Source: Acidimicrobiales bacterium (GTDB lineage Bacteria > Actinomycetota > Acidimicrobiia > Acidimicrobiales > Iamiaceae). Taken from it: a stretch of DNA of 64,000 nt. The notes beneath the pieces were generated by a model that did no database searches, was not told the DNA's origin, and saw only the letters and a list, made by a program, of their open reading frames with translations. Positions 44,993-53,495 of the stretch are shown here, piece by piece; the first letter of the stretch is position 1, and the number at the start of each line of letters is the position of its first letter. The DNA lies in NCBI GenBank assembly GCA_035547835.1, contig DASZTW010000005.1:1-64000 (forward strand), given 5' to 3'. A program made the position numbers and the translations under genes.

Positions 44993-46225
44993 CTATTGAC
45001 CGCGGCGCAGGCGCAAGATGAACATCCCGTCGGTGCCCACGGCCTGCGGCAGCAGCAGGGCGCCGCGGCCGTGCGGGCGCCACGGCGCGGCGGGTGGGTC
45101 CAAGGACACGAAGCCGTCGAGCTGTTCGGCGGCGAACTCGTCGATCCCTGTGGTCTCGGCGGCCGACAGCGTGCAGACGCTGTACACGAGCACCCCACCT
45201 GGCCGCACCAGGGGCGCGGCCGCGGCGAGCAGGCGCCGTTGCAGCGCGGCGAGGCGGTCGACCGCCTCGGGGTCGACCCGCCAGCGGGCGTCGGGCCTGC
45301 GGCGCAGGACACCGAGGCCCGCGCAGGGTGCGTCGAGCAGCACGCGGTCGAACGTCGCGGGCGGGAACGGCGGGTGCAAGGCGTCGGCGGTGGCCACCCC
45401 CACCTTGCCGGCCAGATCCAGCCGGGTGGCGTTGGCCGCGACCAGCCGTGCCCGGCTCGCGGTGCGGTCGGTGGCAGCCACCCATGCGCCCCCCGCGGTG
45501 AGGCCGGTGGCCTTGCCGCCGGGCGCGGCGCAGACGTCGACCACCCGGTCCCCGGGCCCCGCATCGATCAGGTCGACGACCCACTGGCTGGCGAGGTCCT
45601 GCACGTAGCCGTCGGCGCGGGTGGTCACTTCCGGCGCCTCGTTCATCTGTGCGAGGGCGGCGAGCGCGTCGGCATCGCCGAGGTCGGCGCGCAGCCGTTC
45701 GACCACGTGGTCGGGATAGCTCAGGCGCGTCGCGTCGTCGGGCCACGGCAGGGCGGCCGGCGGGTCCGTGGCGCGGCGGCGGGCTTCGTCGTCGGCCACG
45801 CGTCGCAGCACTGCGTTGACCAGCCCACGTGCGCGACCGTCGACCAGCCCGACCGTCGCGGAGACCGCCGCGTGCGGCGGGACCCCCATGTGGTGCAGTT
45901 GGTATGCGCCGAGTCGCAGCACGCGGCGCACTTCGGGATCGAGGTCGCGCAGCACGAACCGGTCGACCAGCCAGTCGCACGCCCGTCGCATGCGCGTGGT
46001 GCCGTACACCAGCTCGGTCACGAGCGCCCGGTCGCGGCGGTCGAGCTTCGAGCGGCCCAGCAGCGGCGGGAGCACGAGGTTCGCGTAGGCGTCCTCTTCC
46101 TCGATGCGGGCCAGCGCAGTGAGCGCCACGCGGCGCGCGTCGTCCCGGCGAGCCGGTTTCGGTGCGGGCCGGGGGATCGACGGTCGGCGAGGTCGGGGCG
46201 GACGGCCACCGCGGCGCTCAGCCAC
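44993..46225 (-). CDS. rsmB: 16S rRNA (cytosine-5) methyltransferase RsmB
   Basis: A 410-residue RsmB/Sun protein. Residues 30-160 form a NusB-like RNA-binding domain (RRVALTALARIEEEDAY); the methyltransferase domain has VVDVCAAPGGKATGL for SAM, LLDAPCAGLG with the resolving Cys and YSVCTLS with the catalytic Cys. The GTG at 46225 overlaps the fmt stop by 8 bases. fmt-rsmB is a widespread gene pair. Confidence 0.95.
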   Translation of the reverse strand: MAERRGGRPPRPRRPSIPRPAPKPARRDDARRVALTALARIEEEDAYANLVLPPLLGRSKLDRRDRALVTELVYGTTRMRRACDWLVDRFVLRDLDPEVRRVLRLGAYQLHHMGVPPHAAVSATVGLVDGRARGLVNAVLRRVADDEARRRATDPPAALPWPDDATRLSYPDHVVERLRADLGDADALAALAQMNEAPEVTTRADGYVQDLASQWVVDLIDAGPGDRVVDVCAAPGGKATGLTAGGAWVAATDRTASRARLVAANATRLDLAGKVGVATADALHPPFPPATFDRVLLDAPCAGLGVLRRRPDARWRVDPEAVDRLAALQRRLLAAAAPLVRPGGVLVYSVCTLSAAETTGIDEFAAEQLDGFVSLDPPAAPWRPHGRGALLLPQAVGTDGMFILRLRRGQ

Positions 46226-47108
46226 CCAGCACGACCTCGCCGGGATGGCCGCGTCGCCAATCGGCCGCGGCCATCGGGCGCTTCCCTTCGGGCTGCACCT
46301 CCACGAGCTCCAGAGAACCGTCGCCGCACGCGACGACCGTGCCGTCCACGGTTCCGGGTGGACGGGTCGGCCCGCCTCCCCCGCTGGTCGGTCGGGCAGC
46401 GAGGACTTTCAAGCGGCGCCCGCCGGCGGTCGTCCAGGCGTTGCCCACCCGCACCACACGATCGACCTCGTTGGCCGGTCGGCGCCAGTCGAGGTGGAAG
46501 TCGTCGGCAGTGAGCTTGTCGGCGTACGTGACCTCGCCCCGTTGCGGGGCCGGTGGGGCGAAGCCCTCGGTCAAGCCGTCGAGCAGCAGCGAGATGCCGG
46601 CGTCGACCAGCTCGACGCGGAGCTCTTCGAGCGTCGACCGCGGGCCAATGGGCACCTCGCGGCGGGCGAACACGTCGCCGGCGTCGAGCTCGTCGACCAC
46701 GTCCATCAAGCAGACGCCGGTCACCTCGTCGCCGGCCAGGAGCGCCCGCTCGACCGGCGCCGCGCCGCGCCAGCGCGGCAGCAACGAGAAGTGCAGGTTG
46801 ACCATCGGCAGCGCGGCGAGCACGTGCGGCTTGATCAGCCGACCGAACGCCACGACGACCCCGAGCTCGGCGCCCACGGTGAGCGCTTCATCGACGTCGG
46901 TGGTGCTGGCCAAGCCGAGCGCGGCGGCCGCGGCCTTGACCGGGCTCGGCTCCGCGGCACCGCGGCGCCCCCGGCGCTTGTCCGCGCGGGTGACCACGAG
47001 CGGCACCTCATAGCCCGCTTCGACAAGGGCGTGGAGCGGCGCCACGGCGAGCTCCGGCGTGCCCAGGTACACCAGACGGTGCGGCCGATCGGGCAGCGGA
47101 AGCGTCAC
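46218..47108 (-). CDS. fmt: Methionyl-tRNA formyltransferase
   Basis: A 296-residue Fmt that formylates initiator tRNA with formyl-THF. NLHFSLLPRWRGAAPVERAL carries the catalytic Asn and His, and the Asp is in DVVDELDAGDV. The C-terminal OB-fold recognises the tRNA acceptor stem. GTG at 47108 lies 19 bases after def. The open frame further upstream is def read out of frame. The protein is slightly shorter than average. Confidence 0.96.
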   Translation of the reverse strand: MTLPLPDRPHRLVYLGTPELAVAPLHALVEAGYEVPLVVTRADKRRGRRGAAEPSPVKAAAAALGLASTTDVDEALTVGAELGVVVAFGRLIKPHVLAALPMVNLHFSLLPRWRGAAPVERALLAGDEVTGVCLMDVVDELDAGDVFARREVPIGPRSTLEELRVELVDAGISLLLDGLTEGFAPPAPQRGEVTYADKLTADDFHLDWRRPANEVDRVVRVGNAWTTAGGRRLKVLAARPTSGGGGPTRPPGTVDGTVVACGDGSLELVEVQPEGKRPMAAADWRRGHPGEVVLGG

Positions 47109-47127
47109 CGGCGCGACCGGCGACCGG

Positions 47128-47664
47128 TCAACCGAGGCGCAGCCCGAGCGAGGGCGCGGCCGCAGGGGTTGCGTCGCGCGCCAGCACCAGCTCGCGCAGC
47201 GCGCGGCGCGCCTCCTTGCGCTGGTCGCCGTTGAGGCGGTCGACGAACAGCACACCGTCGAGGTGGTCGAGCTCGTGCTGGAAGCAGCGACCTTCGAGCT
47301 CTTCGGCCTCGATCGACACCGCGTTGCCGTCGAGGTCGTAGCCGACCAGGTGCACCCGGTTGGGCCGCACCAACTCGAACGACAGACCGGGGATCGACAA
47401 GCACCCTTCCTCGTAGGCCCACTCGCCGTCTGCCTCGATGATCTGCGGGTTCACGATCGTGTGCGCGCCGTCTCCGGTGTCGTAGACGAACATCCGCTTT
47501 TGCACTCCCACCTGCGGCGCGGCGAGGCCGAGGCCGGGCGCCTCGTACATCGTGACGATCATGTCGTCGGCCAGCTTGACGAGCGCGCCGTCGATGTCGG
47601 TCACCTCGGCGGCGACCTGCTTCAACACCGGGTCGCCGTACTGGCGAATCTGATGGGGTGCCAT
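47128..47664 (-). CDS. def: Peptide deformylase
   Basis: A 178-residue deformylase that removes the N-formyl group from nascent proteins. The three motifs are GLGLAAPQVG, EEGCLSIPG (metal-ligand Cys) and QHELDHLDG (HEXXH). The ATG at 47664 is chosen: a TTG three codons upstream is in frame but has no ribosome binding site. A GGAGG lies only two bases before the ATG, and TAGCCT eight bases before it, so the message may be leaderless. Its start faces that of the divergent methyltransferase gene only 25 bases away. Confidence 0.96.
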   Translation of the reverse strand: MAPHQIRQYGDPVLKQVAAEVTDIDGALVKLADDMIVTMYEAPGLGLAAPQVGVQKRMFVYDTGDGAHTIVNPQIIEADGEWAYEEGCLSIPGLSFELVRPNRVHLVGYDLDGNAVSIEAEELEGRCFQHELDHLDGVLFVDRLNGDQRKEARRALRELVLARDATPAAAPSLGLRLG

Positions 47665-47672
47665 GACCTCCA

Positions 47673-47682
47673 AGGCTACCGT
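47673..47682. promoter_or_regulatory. Overlapping divergent -10 boxes of def and the RsmC-like gene
   Basis: On the minus strand TAGCCT (47678-47673) lies eight bases before the def ATG; on the plus strand TACCGT (47677-47682) lies seven bases before the methyltransferase GTG. They share the two central bases T-A. Both fit leaderless transcription. Confidence 0.6.
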
Positions 47683-47689
47683 TTGGCCG

Positions 47690-48385
47690 GTGAGGCCCCG
47701 ACCTGCCGACCCCTCCGGAGACCCAGGTGGCCCTCCGCCAGCTGCCGCGGGCAGCCACTACTTCACCGCGTCGCCCACCGCCAGGTCGCGCCGGTCGACG
47801 GTGCGGCTCGTGCTTCCCGACCTTCACGTCGAGCTGGTCACCGATCGTGGCGTGTTCGCAGCCGAACGGGTCGACGCAGGCACCAAGGCGTTGCTCCTCG
47901 ACGGGCCACCGCTGCCGCAAGGAGCCGTCGACCTGGTCGACCTGGGTGCGGGTTACGGCCCGATCGCCGTCACGTTGGCGCGGCGGGCGCCCGGGGCCAC
48001 GGTGTGGGCGGTCGAAGTGAACGAGCGCGCCCGCGAGCTGTGCGTCGAGAACGCCGCCGCGGCGGGGGTGAGCAAGCAAGTGCGGGTGGTGGCGCCCGAC
48101 GAGGTGCCGGCCGACCTCCAGGTGGCGGCGCTGTGGTCGAACCCGCCGATCCGGATCGGCAAGCGAGCGCTCCACGAGCTGCTGACCCAGTGGCTCGGTC
48201 GGCTGGCGCGCGGCGGAACCGCGGCCCTGGTGGTGCAGCGCCACCTGGGCGCCGACTCGCTCGCACGCTGGCTGACGCAGCAGGGCTGGCAGGTCGCCCG
48301 GCGCGCCTCAAAGGGCGGCTACCGGCTGCTCGACGTGAAACCGCGGTCGACCGGGCCCGTGGGCGGGCGAGAATCGAGCACATGA
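47690..48385 (+). CDS. RsmC-like class I SAM-dependent methyltransferase
   Basis: A 231-residue MTS-domain methyltransferase. HYFTASPTARSRRSTV starts the fold, VDLGAGYGPIAVTLAR binds SAM, and SNPPIRIG is the NPP-type catalytic motif of N-methyltransferases. The nearest known function is 16S rRNA G1207 methylation (RsmC), though this is only the second half of an RsmC. The GTG at 47690 is preferred to the ATG at 47663, which overlaps the def start; a -10 box seven bases before the GTG supports it. It overlaps the next gene as ATGA. Confidence 0.85.
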   Translation: MRPRPADPSGDPGGPPPAAAGSHYFTASPTARSRRSTVRLVLPDLHVELVTDRGVFAAERVDAGTKALLLDGPPLPQGAVDLVDLGAGYGPIAVTLARRAPGATVWAVEVNERARELCVENAAAAGVSKQVRVVAPDEVPADLQVAALWSNPPIRIGKRALHELLTQWLGRLARGGTAALVVQRHLGADSLARWLTQQGWQVARRASKGGYRLLDVKPRSTGPVGGRESST

Positions 48386-48945
48386 AGCAACTCGGTTCGA
48401 CCGACCAGAAGCGATTGAACCGCACATGGCGGCGCCGCACTGACCAGCGGGTCGCGCTGGTGCTGGACCGCCTCCAGCAACCGTTCAACGTGGGCTCCAT
48501 CATCCGCACCGCCGCCGTCTTGCGAGTGGAGGACATCTGGGCCGTGTCCGACACGCCCGGGCCCGAGGTGGCGAAAGTCGCCAAGATCGCGCTGGGCACC
48601 GAGCGCTACCTCGACTGGCACCGCGTCCCCACCGCCGGGGCGGCCGCCGAGGCCGCCCGGTCCGCGGGTTACCTGGTGGTCGGCCTCGAGCTGGCCGGCG
48701 GCGCGACACCAGCCCACGAAACGGACCTGTCGGGCCCGGTGTGCCTCGCCATCGGCCACGAGGACCGCGGCTTGTCGCCCGCCGCGCTCGATGCCTGCGA
48801 CCAGGTCGTGTACGTGCCGCAAGTGGGTCGCGTCGGGTCGCTCAACGTGGCGCAGGCGGCCGCGATCGGCATGTACGAAGTGCGGCGGCAGGGTTGGGCG
48901 GCCGGCGCCCAGGTCGGCGCCGCCGAGCCGGTGGAGGAAGCGTGA
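48382..48945 (+). CDS. SpoU/TrmH-family tRNA/rRNA 2'-O-methyltransferase
   Basis: A 187-residue, single-domain SPOUT methyltransferase. Motifs are PFNVGSIIRTAAVL, LAIGHEDRGLSP and SLNVAQAAAIGMYEV. The length and lack of an N-terminal RNA-binding domain resemble TrmH (tRNA Gm18) more than the rRNA enzymes. The ATG at 48382 overlaps the stop of the methyltransferase upstream by 4 bases; its own stop overlaps the PhzF-like gene as TGATG. Confidence 0.9.
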   Translation: MKQLGSTDQKRLNRTWRRRTDQRVALVLDRLQQPFNVGSIIRTAAVLRVEDIWAVSDTPGPEVAKVAKIALGTERYLDWHRVPTAGAAAEAARSAGYLVVGLELAGGATPAHETDLSGPVCLAIGHEDRGLSPAALDACDQVVYVPQVGRVGSLNVAQAAAIGMYEVRRQGWAAGAQVGAAEPVEEA

Positions 48946-49763
48946 TGGGTGTGGTGCTGCGGGTGGTCGACGCCTTCACCGACACCCCCTTCAGGGGAAA
49001 CCCCGCGGCGGTCTGCGTGCTCGACGAGGAACCGCCCCTCGAGTGGATGCGTGCCGTGGCGGCCGAGATGAACCTCGCCGAGACGGCGTTCGCGGTTCGC
49101 CGCGCCGACGGCGACTACGACCTCCGTTGGTTCACCCCTACCGTCGAAGTGCCGCTCTGCGGTCACGCCACGCTCGCCACGGCGCACGTGCTGGCGGTGC
49201 CGGCCCGCTTCCACACCCGGTCCGGAGTGCTCGAGGCCACCCCTTCGGCCGACGGCTGGATCGCCCTCGACTTCCCCGCCACGCGGCCCAGTACCGTGCG
49301 GGCCCCTGCGGGACTCGAAGTGGCCCTCGGGGTGGGTGAGCCCACCGAGGGCATCAGCCGCGGCGAGATCCTCGAGGTGGCCGAGTTCGGCCACGGTGCC
49401 AGCCTGCTGGTCGAGTTGGGCTCAGCCGAGCAAGTGCGCGATCTGGCCCCCGACCTGCGCGAGATCGAGCGCATCGGCGCCCACATGTTGGTGGTCACCG
49501 CGGCCGGTGACATCGATGGCATCGACTGCGTCTCGCGGGTGTTCGCACCTGGTGCCGGCATTCCGGAGGACCCGGTCACCGGGTCGGCCCACTGCGCGCT
49601 GGCGCCGTGGTGGTCCGCGCGGGTGGGGCGGGTCGACCTCGTCGGTGAGCAGGCATCGTTGCGTGGTGGACTGGTCGGCATGCACCTCGACGGCGAGCGC
49701 GTGATCCTGGCCGGCCAAGCGGTGACCGTGTCGGAGATCGACTTCCTGGTCGATCCGCGATGA
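48945..49763 (+). CDS. PhzF-family isomerase
   Basis: A 272-residue PhzF-like protein of the diaminopimelate-epimerase fold. FRGNPAAVCVLDE and NLAETAFAV (the Glu acts as acid-base) are in the first half; CGHATLATAHV and GSAHCALAP in the second. PhzF isomerises a phenazine precursor, but members in operons like this act on unknown substrates; no other phenazine gene is near. It overlaps neighbours on both sides, so it is part of the run 47690-50722. Confidence 0.88.
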   Translation: MGVVLRVVDAFTDTPFRGNPAAVCVLDEEPPLEWMRAVAAEMNLAETAFAVRRADGDYDLRWFTPTVEVPLCGHATLATAHVLAVPARFHTRSGVLEATPSADGWIALDFPATRPSTVRAPAGLEVALGVGEPTEGISRGEILEVAEFGHGASLLVELGSAEQVRDLAPDLREIERIGAHMLVVTAAGDIDGIDCVSRVFAPGAGIPEDPVTGSAHCALAPWWSARVGRVDLVGEQASLRGGLVGMHLDGERVILAGQAVTVSEIDFLVDPR

Positions 49764-50722
49764 CCACCGCACGCCGAGCTGACGACGTACCGGGCCCGGT
49801 TGCAGTCGCGCAGCCCGACGCGCTGACCCTGCCCGTCGACGGCGGTGACCTGCGCGGGGGGATCTGGCGAGCTGCCGACCCGGGCGCGCCGACCGTGGTC
49901 GCCGTCCACGGCATCACGAGCAACCACTTGTCGTGGGCCAAAGTCGCCCGCCTGCTCGCGGGTGACACCGATCGCCCGTGCTCCGTGGCGGCGCCCGACC
50001 TGCGCGGCCGGGTCCTGTCCGCCGGGCTTCCCGGGCCGTGGGGGCTGCGCCGTCACGCCGCCGACGTGCTCGCCGTGCTCGACCACCTCGGCGTCCAGCG
50101 GTGCGTGCTGGTCGGGCACTCGATGGGCGCGTGGGTCGTGGCGCTCGCCGCCGAAACCGCGCCCGAACGGGTCGCCGGTCTCGTGCTGGTCGACGGCGGC
50201 GTGTCGCTCCCGCTGGCGTTCGACCACGGGGCGGACCCCGATCAGGTCATGACCGCGGTGCTCGGCCCGGCGCTCGCCCGCTTGGCCAAGACGTACCCCG
50301 ACCGCGACACCTACCTCGCCGAATGGGCGGCCCACCCTGCCTTCCGCGGCGGGCTCGACCGCGATCAGCGCGCCTGCCTCATGGCCGACCTGGTGGGGTC
50401 CGGCTTCGCGTGGCGCTCCAGCGTGGTGGCCGACGCCATCCGGGCCGACGGCACCGAGCTGGTGGTCGACGACCACGTGCGCGACGCACTGGGGCGAACC
50501 ACGGGCCCGGCCGTGCTGGTGCGCGCCGCGCGTGGGCTGCTCGACGACGACGCAGTCCTGCTCCCGCCTGCCGCGGTCGACCCCCTTCTCGCGGCGCGGG
50601 CGGACACGTCGCTGGTCGACGCCCCGCACACCAACCACTACACGGTGGTCATGGGTGAGCCTGGCGCGGTGACCACGGCCGGCGTGATCCGCGACCTCGT
50701 CCACGCGACCCGGGCGACGTAG
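49760..50722 (+). CDS. Alpha/beta hydrolase
   Basis: A 320-residue alpha/beta hydrolase. The oxyanion-hole segment VVAVHGITSNHLSW, the nucleophile elbow GHSMGAW (Ser near 119) and a C-terminal His in APHTNHYTVV are visible; an Asp acid is expected near LVRAARGLLDDD. No signal peptide is present. The substrate is unknown. The ATG overlaps the phzF-like stop as ATGA. Confidence 0.87.
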   Translation: MTTARRADDVPGPVAVAQPDALTLPVDGGDLRGGIWRAADPGAPTVVAVHGITSNHLSWAKVARLLAGDTDRPCSVAAPDLRGRVLSAGLPGPWGLRRHAADVLAVLDHLGVQRCVLVGHSMGAWVVALAAETAPERVAGLVLVDGGVSLPLAFDHGADPDQVMTAVLGPALARLAKTYPDRDTYLAEWAAHPAFRGGLDRDQRACLMADLVGSGFAWRSSVVADAIRADGTELVVDDHVRDALGRTTGPAVLVRAARGLLDDDAVLLPPAAVDPLLAARADTSLVDAPHTNHYTVVMGEPGAVTTAGVIRDLVHATRAT

Positions 50723-50775
50723 TGGCCGAGGGCCTCCGGCAGGTCACCGCGGCCCGGGGTGCGAACCTGACGCTC

Positions 50776-52074
50776 ATGTCGTTCACGCGTCGACCGCACC
50801 AAACCGCGCTGCGCCGCATCGCGGCCATGTTCGTGACCGCCGCGCTCGCGCTCGCGGCGATGCTCGGCGCCTTGTCCGGCCTTTCGCCGGTCGGACACCC
50901 GCGGGCGGCTGCCGCGGCGACGCGGGCGACGGGCACGACCGCGAAACCCAAGCTCGTGACGATCACGATCCCGGCCCGCCACGGCCACGTCGACTCGAAG
51001 TGGCTGCACTACGCGGGCCCGCCGCGCGCCCAGGTCATGCTGCCTGCCGGTTACGACCCGTCCCGCCGGTACCCGCTGCTCGTCGCCCTGCACGGGCTGA
51101 ACTGCGACTACTACTGGTTCACCGCCACTGGGCTCGTCAAGCAGTTCGAGCATCTGAACGCCATCGTCGTGATGCCCGAAGGCGGCAGCGGCTGGTACAC
51201 CGACTGGTGGAACGGCGGCCAGCGCGGCAACCCGTCGTGGGAGACGTACTTCCTCGACGACGTGCTCCCGACGATCACCTCCCGCTACCCGATCCTCCCC
51301 CAGCGCCGCTACCACGCGCTGATGGGCATCTCGATGGGCGGCTTGGGCGCGGTGTACCTGGCCGGGCGGCTGCCCGGCTTCTTCGGCTCCGTCTCCACCC
51401 TCTCGGGCTTCGTCGACCTCCGCTACTTCTCGCCGATCGCCGAGCCGGCCATGGGGCTGCTCGCGTTCGCACCGCTCAAAGGCGACGATGACCCGCTACC
51501 CGTCGACGGGCCGCCCGGCAGCCCGTACTTCGAGGGCCACAGCCCGGCGCAGCTCGTGGAGAACCTCGCCCACACCCGCATCTTCCAGAGCACCGGCTAC
51601 GGCGCCACCAGCTTGCCGGGCCTGCGCGACATGCTGAACGGCGGCTCGCGCGAGGGCGGGGCAGGCGCGTACGCGGAGTCGCTGGTGATCTACCCGATGA
51701 ACCAGAGCTACCACCGCGCGCTCGAGCAGGCGGGGCTGCACTCGACGTACCGCGAGCAACTCGGCGGCCACGACATCCCGACGTTCGCCGAGGAGATCCG
51801 GGCCATGCTCGCCTGGGGGCCGTTCGCGCCGGTGACCTCCCAGCCCACCAGCTGGCACAACGACACGATCGCCACCCACGGGCAGCTGTGGGATCTCACG
51901 TACCGGTTCGATCGGCCGCCGGCGCGCGTCGCGCGCTTCGAGCGATCCGGTTCCACGCTGACGATCAGCGACGCGGGCTCCGCGGTCACCATCCGCACCG
52001 CCCGTGGCTGCACCGTGCACGCGCGGACCCCGGTCACCATCACCGCGCTCGACACCCGCTGCGCCGCGTCGTGA
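50776..52074 (+). CDS. Secreted esterase of the esterase D / antigen 85-like type
   Basis: A 432-residue exported protein. MSFTRRPHQTALRRIAAMF starts a signal peptide with a hydrophobic core to about residue 50. The alpha/beta domain has LLVALHGLNCDYYWF, the nucleophile in MGISMGGLGAV and the catalytic His in QLGGHDIPTF. The C-terminal 80 residues (TYRFDRPPARVARF and a beta-rich tail) resemble a carbohydrate-binding or jelly-roll region. A GTG at 50722, overlapping the previous stop as TAGTG, is an alternative start that would lengthen the N-terminus by 18 residues. The substrate is unknown. Confidence 0.83.
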   Translation: MSFTRRPHQTALRRIAAMFVTAALALAAMLGALSGLSPVGHPRAAAAATRATGTTAKPKLVTITIPARHGHVDSKWLHYAGPPRAQVMLPAGYDPSRRYPLLVALHGLNCDYYWFTATGLVKQFEHLNAIVVMPEGGSGWYTDWWNGGQRGNPSWETYFLDDVLPTITSRYPILPQRRYHALMGISMGGLGAVYLAGRLPGFFGSVSTLSGFVDLRYFSPIAEPAMGLLAFAPLKGDDDPLPVDGPPGSPYFEGHSPAQLVENLAHTRIFQSTGYGATSLPGLRDMLNGGSREGGAGAYAESLVIYPMNQSYHRALEQAGLHSTYREQLGGHDIPTFAEEIRAMLAWGPFAPVTSQPTSWHNDTIATHGQLWDLTYRFDRPPARVARFERSGSTLTISDAGSAVTIRTARGCTVHARTPVTITALDTRCAAS

Positions 52075-52385
52075 ACGACGCCGGAAGGAAGGTCAGGTTC
52101 GGCGACGGCGAACCCGGAGGTGCTCGGGGCAGGAGATGAAGGTCGGCGGCAGCCACCGCCCAACAGCCCGATCCGTCGGGCTCGGCATGCCAGTGGACCG
52201 GATCGTGCTCGCGCAACCGGGCGTACTGCTCGACGGGGTGGCCACCCGCGAACGACGCCCGTCACGCGAGATCGATGCTGGCGATCACGATCGGACGGCC
52301 GGTTGCCCGCGCCTGCAGCCGACGGTACGCGGCGAGCCCGCCCTGTCAGTGGGTCGCGCTCCGGCGCCACCACCACCCCGCCCGG
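52075..52385. other. Gene-free convergent intergenic region
   Basis: About 311 bases between the esterase and the convergent phosphotransferase gene. Apart from a short hairpin (52165-52182) I see no RNA gene, repeat or plausible small gene. Short open frames here have no support. Confidence 0.5.
52165..52182. terminator. 7-bp GC-rich hairpin, possible terminator
   Basis: AGCCCGA and TCGGGCT form a perfect stem around the tetraloop TCCG, about 90 bases after the esterase stop. There is no T-run, as is common in high-GC terminators. Confidence 0.4.
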
Positions 52386-53429
52386 TCACTGGGCGGCGCG
52401 CCACTGCGCCAACGCCCACTCCGGCAGCGACGGGCCTTTGGGCGAATCGGGTTCTGGGCCACTGGCTCCACCTCCGGCACGGCGCTGCAGGGCGCGGTGG
52501 CCGAGCCCGATGATCGCCAGCTTGAACGCGGCCAACACCACGTAGAACGTGACCTGCTCGACCGGTCGCCCGGACTGCGCCGCGTACCTCTCGGTGAGCT
52601 CACCGGCGGTCAGGAACCCCGGCAGATCGGCGCAGGCCTGGCTGGGGTGGATCAGCGGACGATCGCGGCTGCCCCAGTACAGCAACGTGTAACCGACATC
52701 GGCGAGCGGGTCGCCGAGCGTGGCCATCTCCCAGTCGAACACCCCGATGATGCGCGCCCGGTCGGCGACGTCGACCATCAAGTTGCCCAACCGGTAGTCG
52801 CCGTGCACGATCGTCGACGGCGGTGAAGCCGGCAGCGACTTCTCCAGCACGGCGGCCAGCTCTTCGATCGCCGGCTCGCGGTCGCCGTCGACCGACCGGC
52901 GGTACTGGTCGACCCAACGCCGGACCTGGCGCTCCAGGTAGCCGGTGCGCTTGGCCACGCCGCCGAGGCCGACGGCGTCCGGGTCAACGGCGTGCAGGTC
53001 GGCCAGCACGTCGGCGATGCTCGTGCTCAAGCGCCGCCCGTCCACCTCCGACAGACCGGCGAGCGCGGAGGGATCGTGCGGCACCACGCCGTGCAACCGC
53101 TCCATGACGTAGAACGGCGCGCCGAGCACCTCCGGGTCGTCGCAGATGCCGAACGGGCGTGGGGTCGGTACCCGAGTGGACGCCAGCGCGGCCAGGAACG
53201 TGTGCTCGCGCTGCATGTCGTTGGCAGAAGGCAAGAACGCGCCGACCGGCGGCCGGCGCAGGACCAAGTCGCGATCCCCCATCCGCACGCCGACGGTGAG
53301 GTTCGAGTGCCCCCCGCTGATGAGTTCGAGCTCGGCGGGCGCGTCGGGGATGTCGTCGACGTTGGCGCGCAGCCAGGCTGCGAGCGCGCCAGCATCGGCC
53401 ACCGCGACGGTCGCGTCGTTGACCGTCAC
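52386..53429 (-). CDS. Aminoglycoside-phosphotransferase-like (APH) kinase
   Basis: A 347-residue APH-fold kinase, close in type to the ACAD10/11-linked phosphotransferases. SGGHSNLTVGV is the nucleotide loop, VHGDYRLGNLMVD holds the catalytic Asp and Asn, and GVFDWEMATLGDPLADVGY the metal-binding Asp. Members phosphorylate hydroxy-acyl-CoAs, choline or sugars; real aminoglycoside resistance is unlikely. The GTG at 53429 overlaps an 11-codon open frame that may be its leader peptide. Confidence 0.87.
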   Translation of the reverse strand: MTVNDATVAVADAGALAAWLRANVDDIPDAPAELELISGGHSNLTVGVRMGDRDLVLRRPPVGAFLPSANDMQREHTFLAALASTRVPTPRPFGICDDPEVLGAPFYVMERLHGVVPHDPSALAGLSEVDGRRLSTSIADVLADLHAVDPDAVGLGGVAKRTGYLERQVRRWVDQYRRSVDGDREPAIEELAAVLEKSLPASPPSTIVHGDYRLGNLMVDVADRARIIGVFDWEMATLGDPLADVGYTLLYWGSRDRPLIHPSQACADLPGFLTAGELTERYAAQSGRPVEQVTFYVVLAAFKLAIIGLGHRALQRRAGGGASGPEPDSPKGPSLPEWALAQWRAAQ

Positions 53430-53461
53430 CGCGGCGGTCTCGGGGAGACGACGTTGCGCAT
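53426..53461 (-). CDS. Possible 11-codon leader peptide of the APH-type gene
   Basis: ATG at 53461 begins MRNVVSPRPPR and its stop (GTGA) overlaps the GTG start of the APH-type kinase. A -10 box TACAGT lies eight bases before the ATG, so the peptide would be translated from a leaderless message and pass ribosomes to the kinase gene. Too short for codon evidence. Confidence 0.4.
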   Translation of the reverse strand: MRNVVSPRPPR

Positions 53462-53469
53462 GAGGCGCG

Positions 53470-53475
53470 ACTGTA
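53470..53475 (-). promoter_or_regulatory. -10 box upstream of the leader peptide
   Basis: TACAGT at 53475-53470, followed by eight bases and the leader ATG. No convincing -35. Confidence 0.4.
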
Positions 53476-53495
53476 CGGCGCTGTCGCCCGGTCGC

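Noticed and set aside
47665-47673. TTG start of def
   Set aside because: No ribosome binding site precedes it and the -10 box TAGCCT would overlap it.
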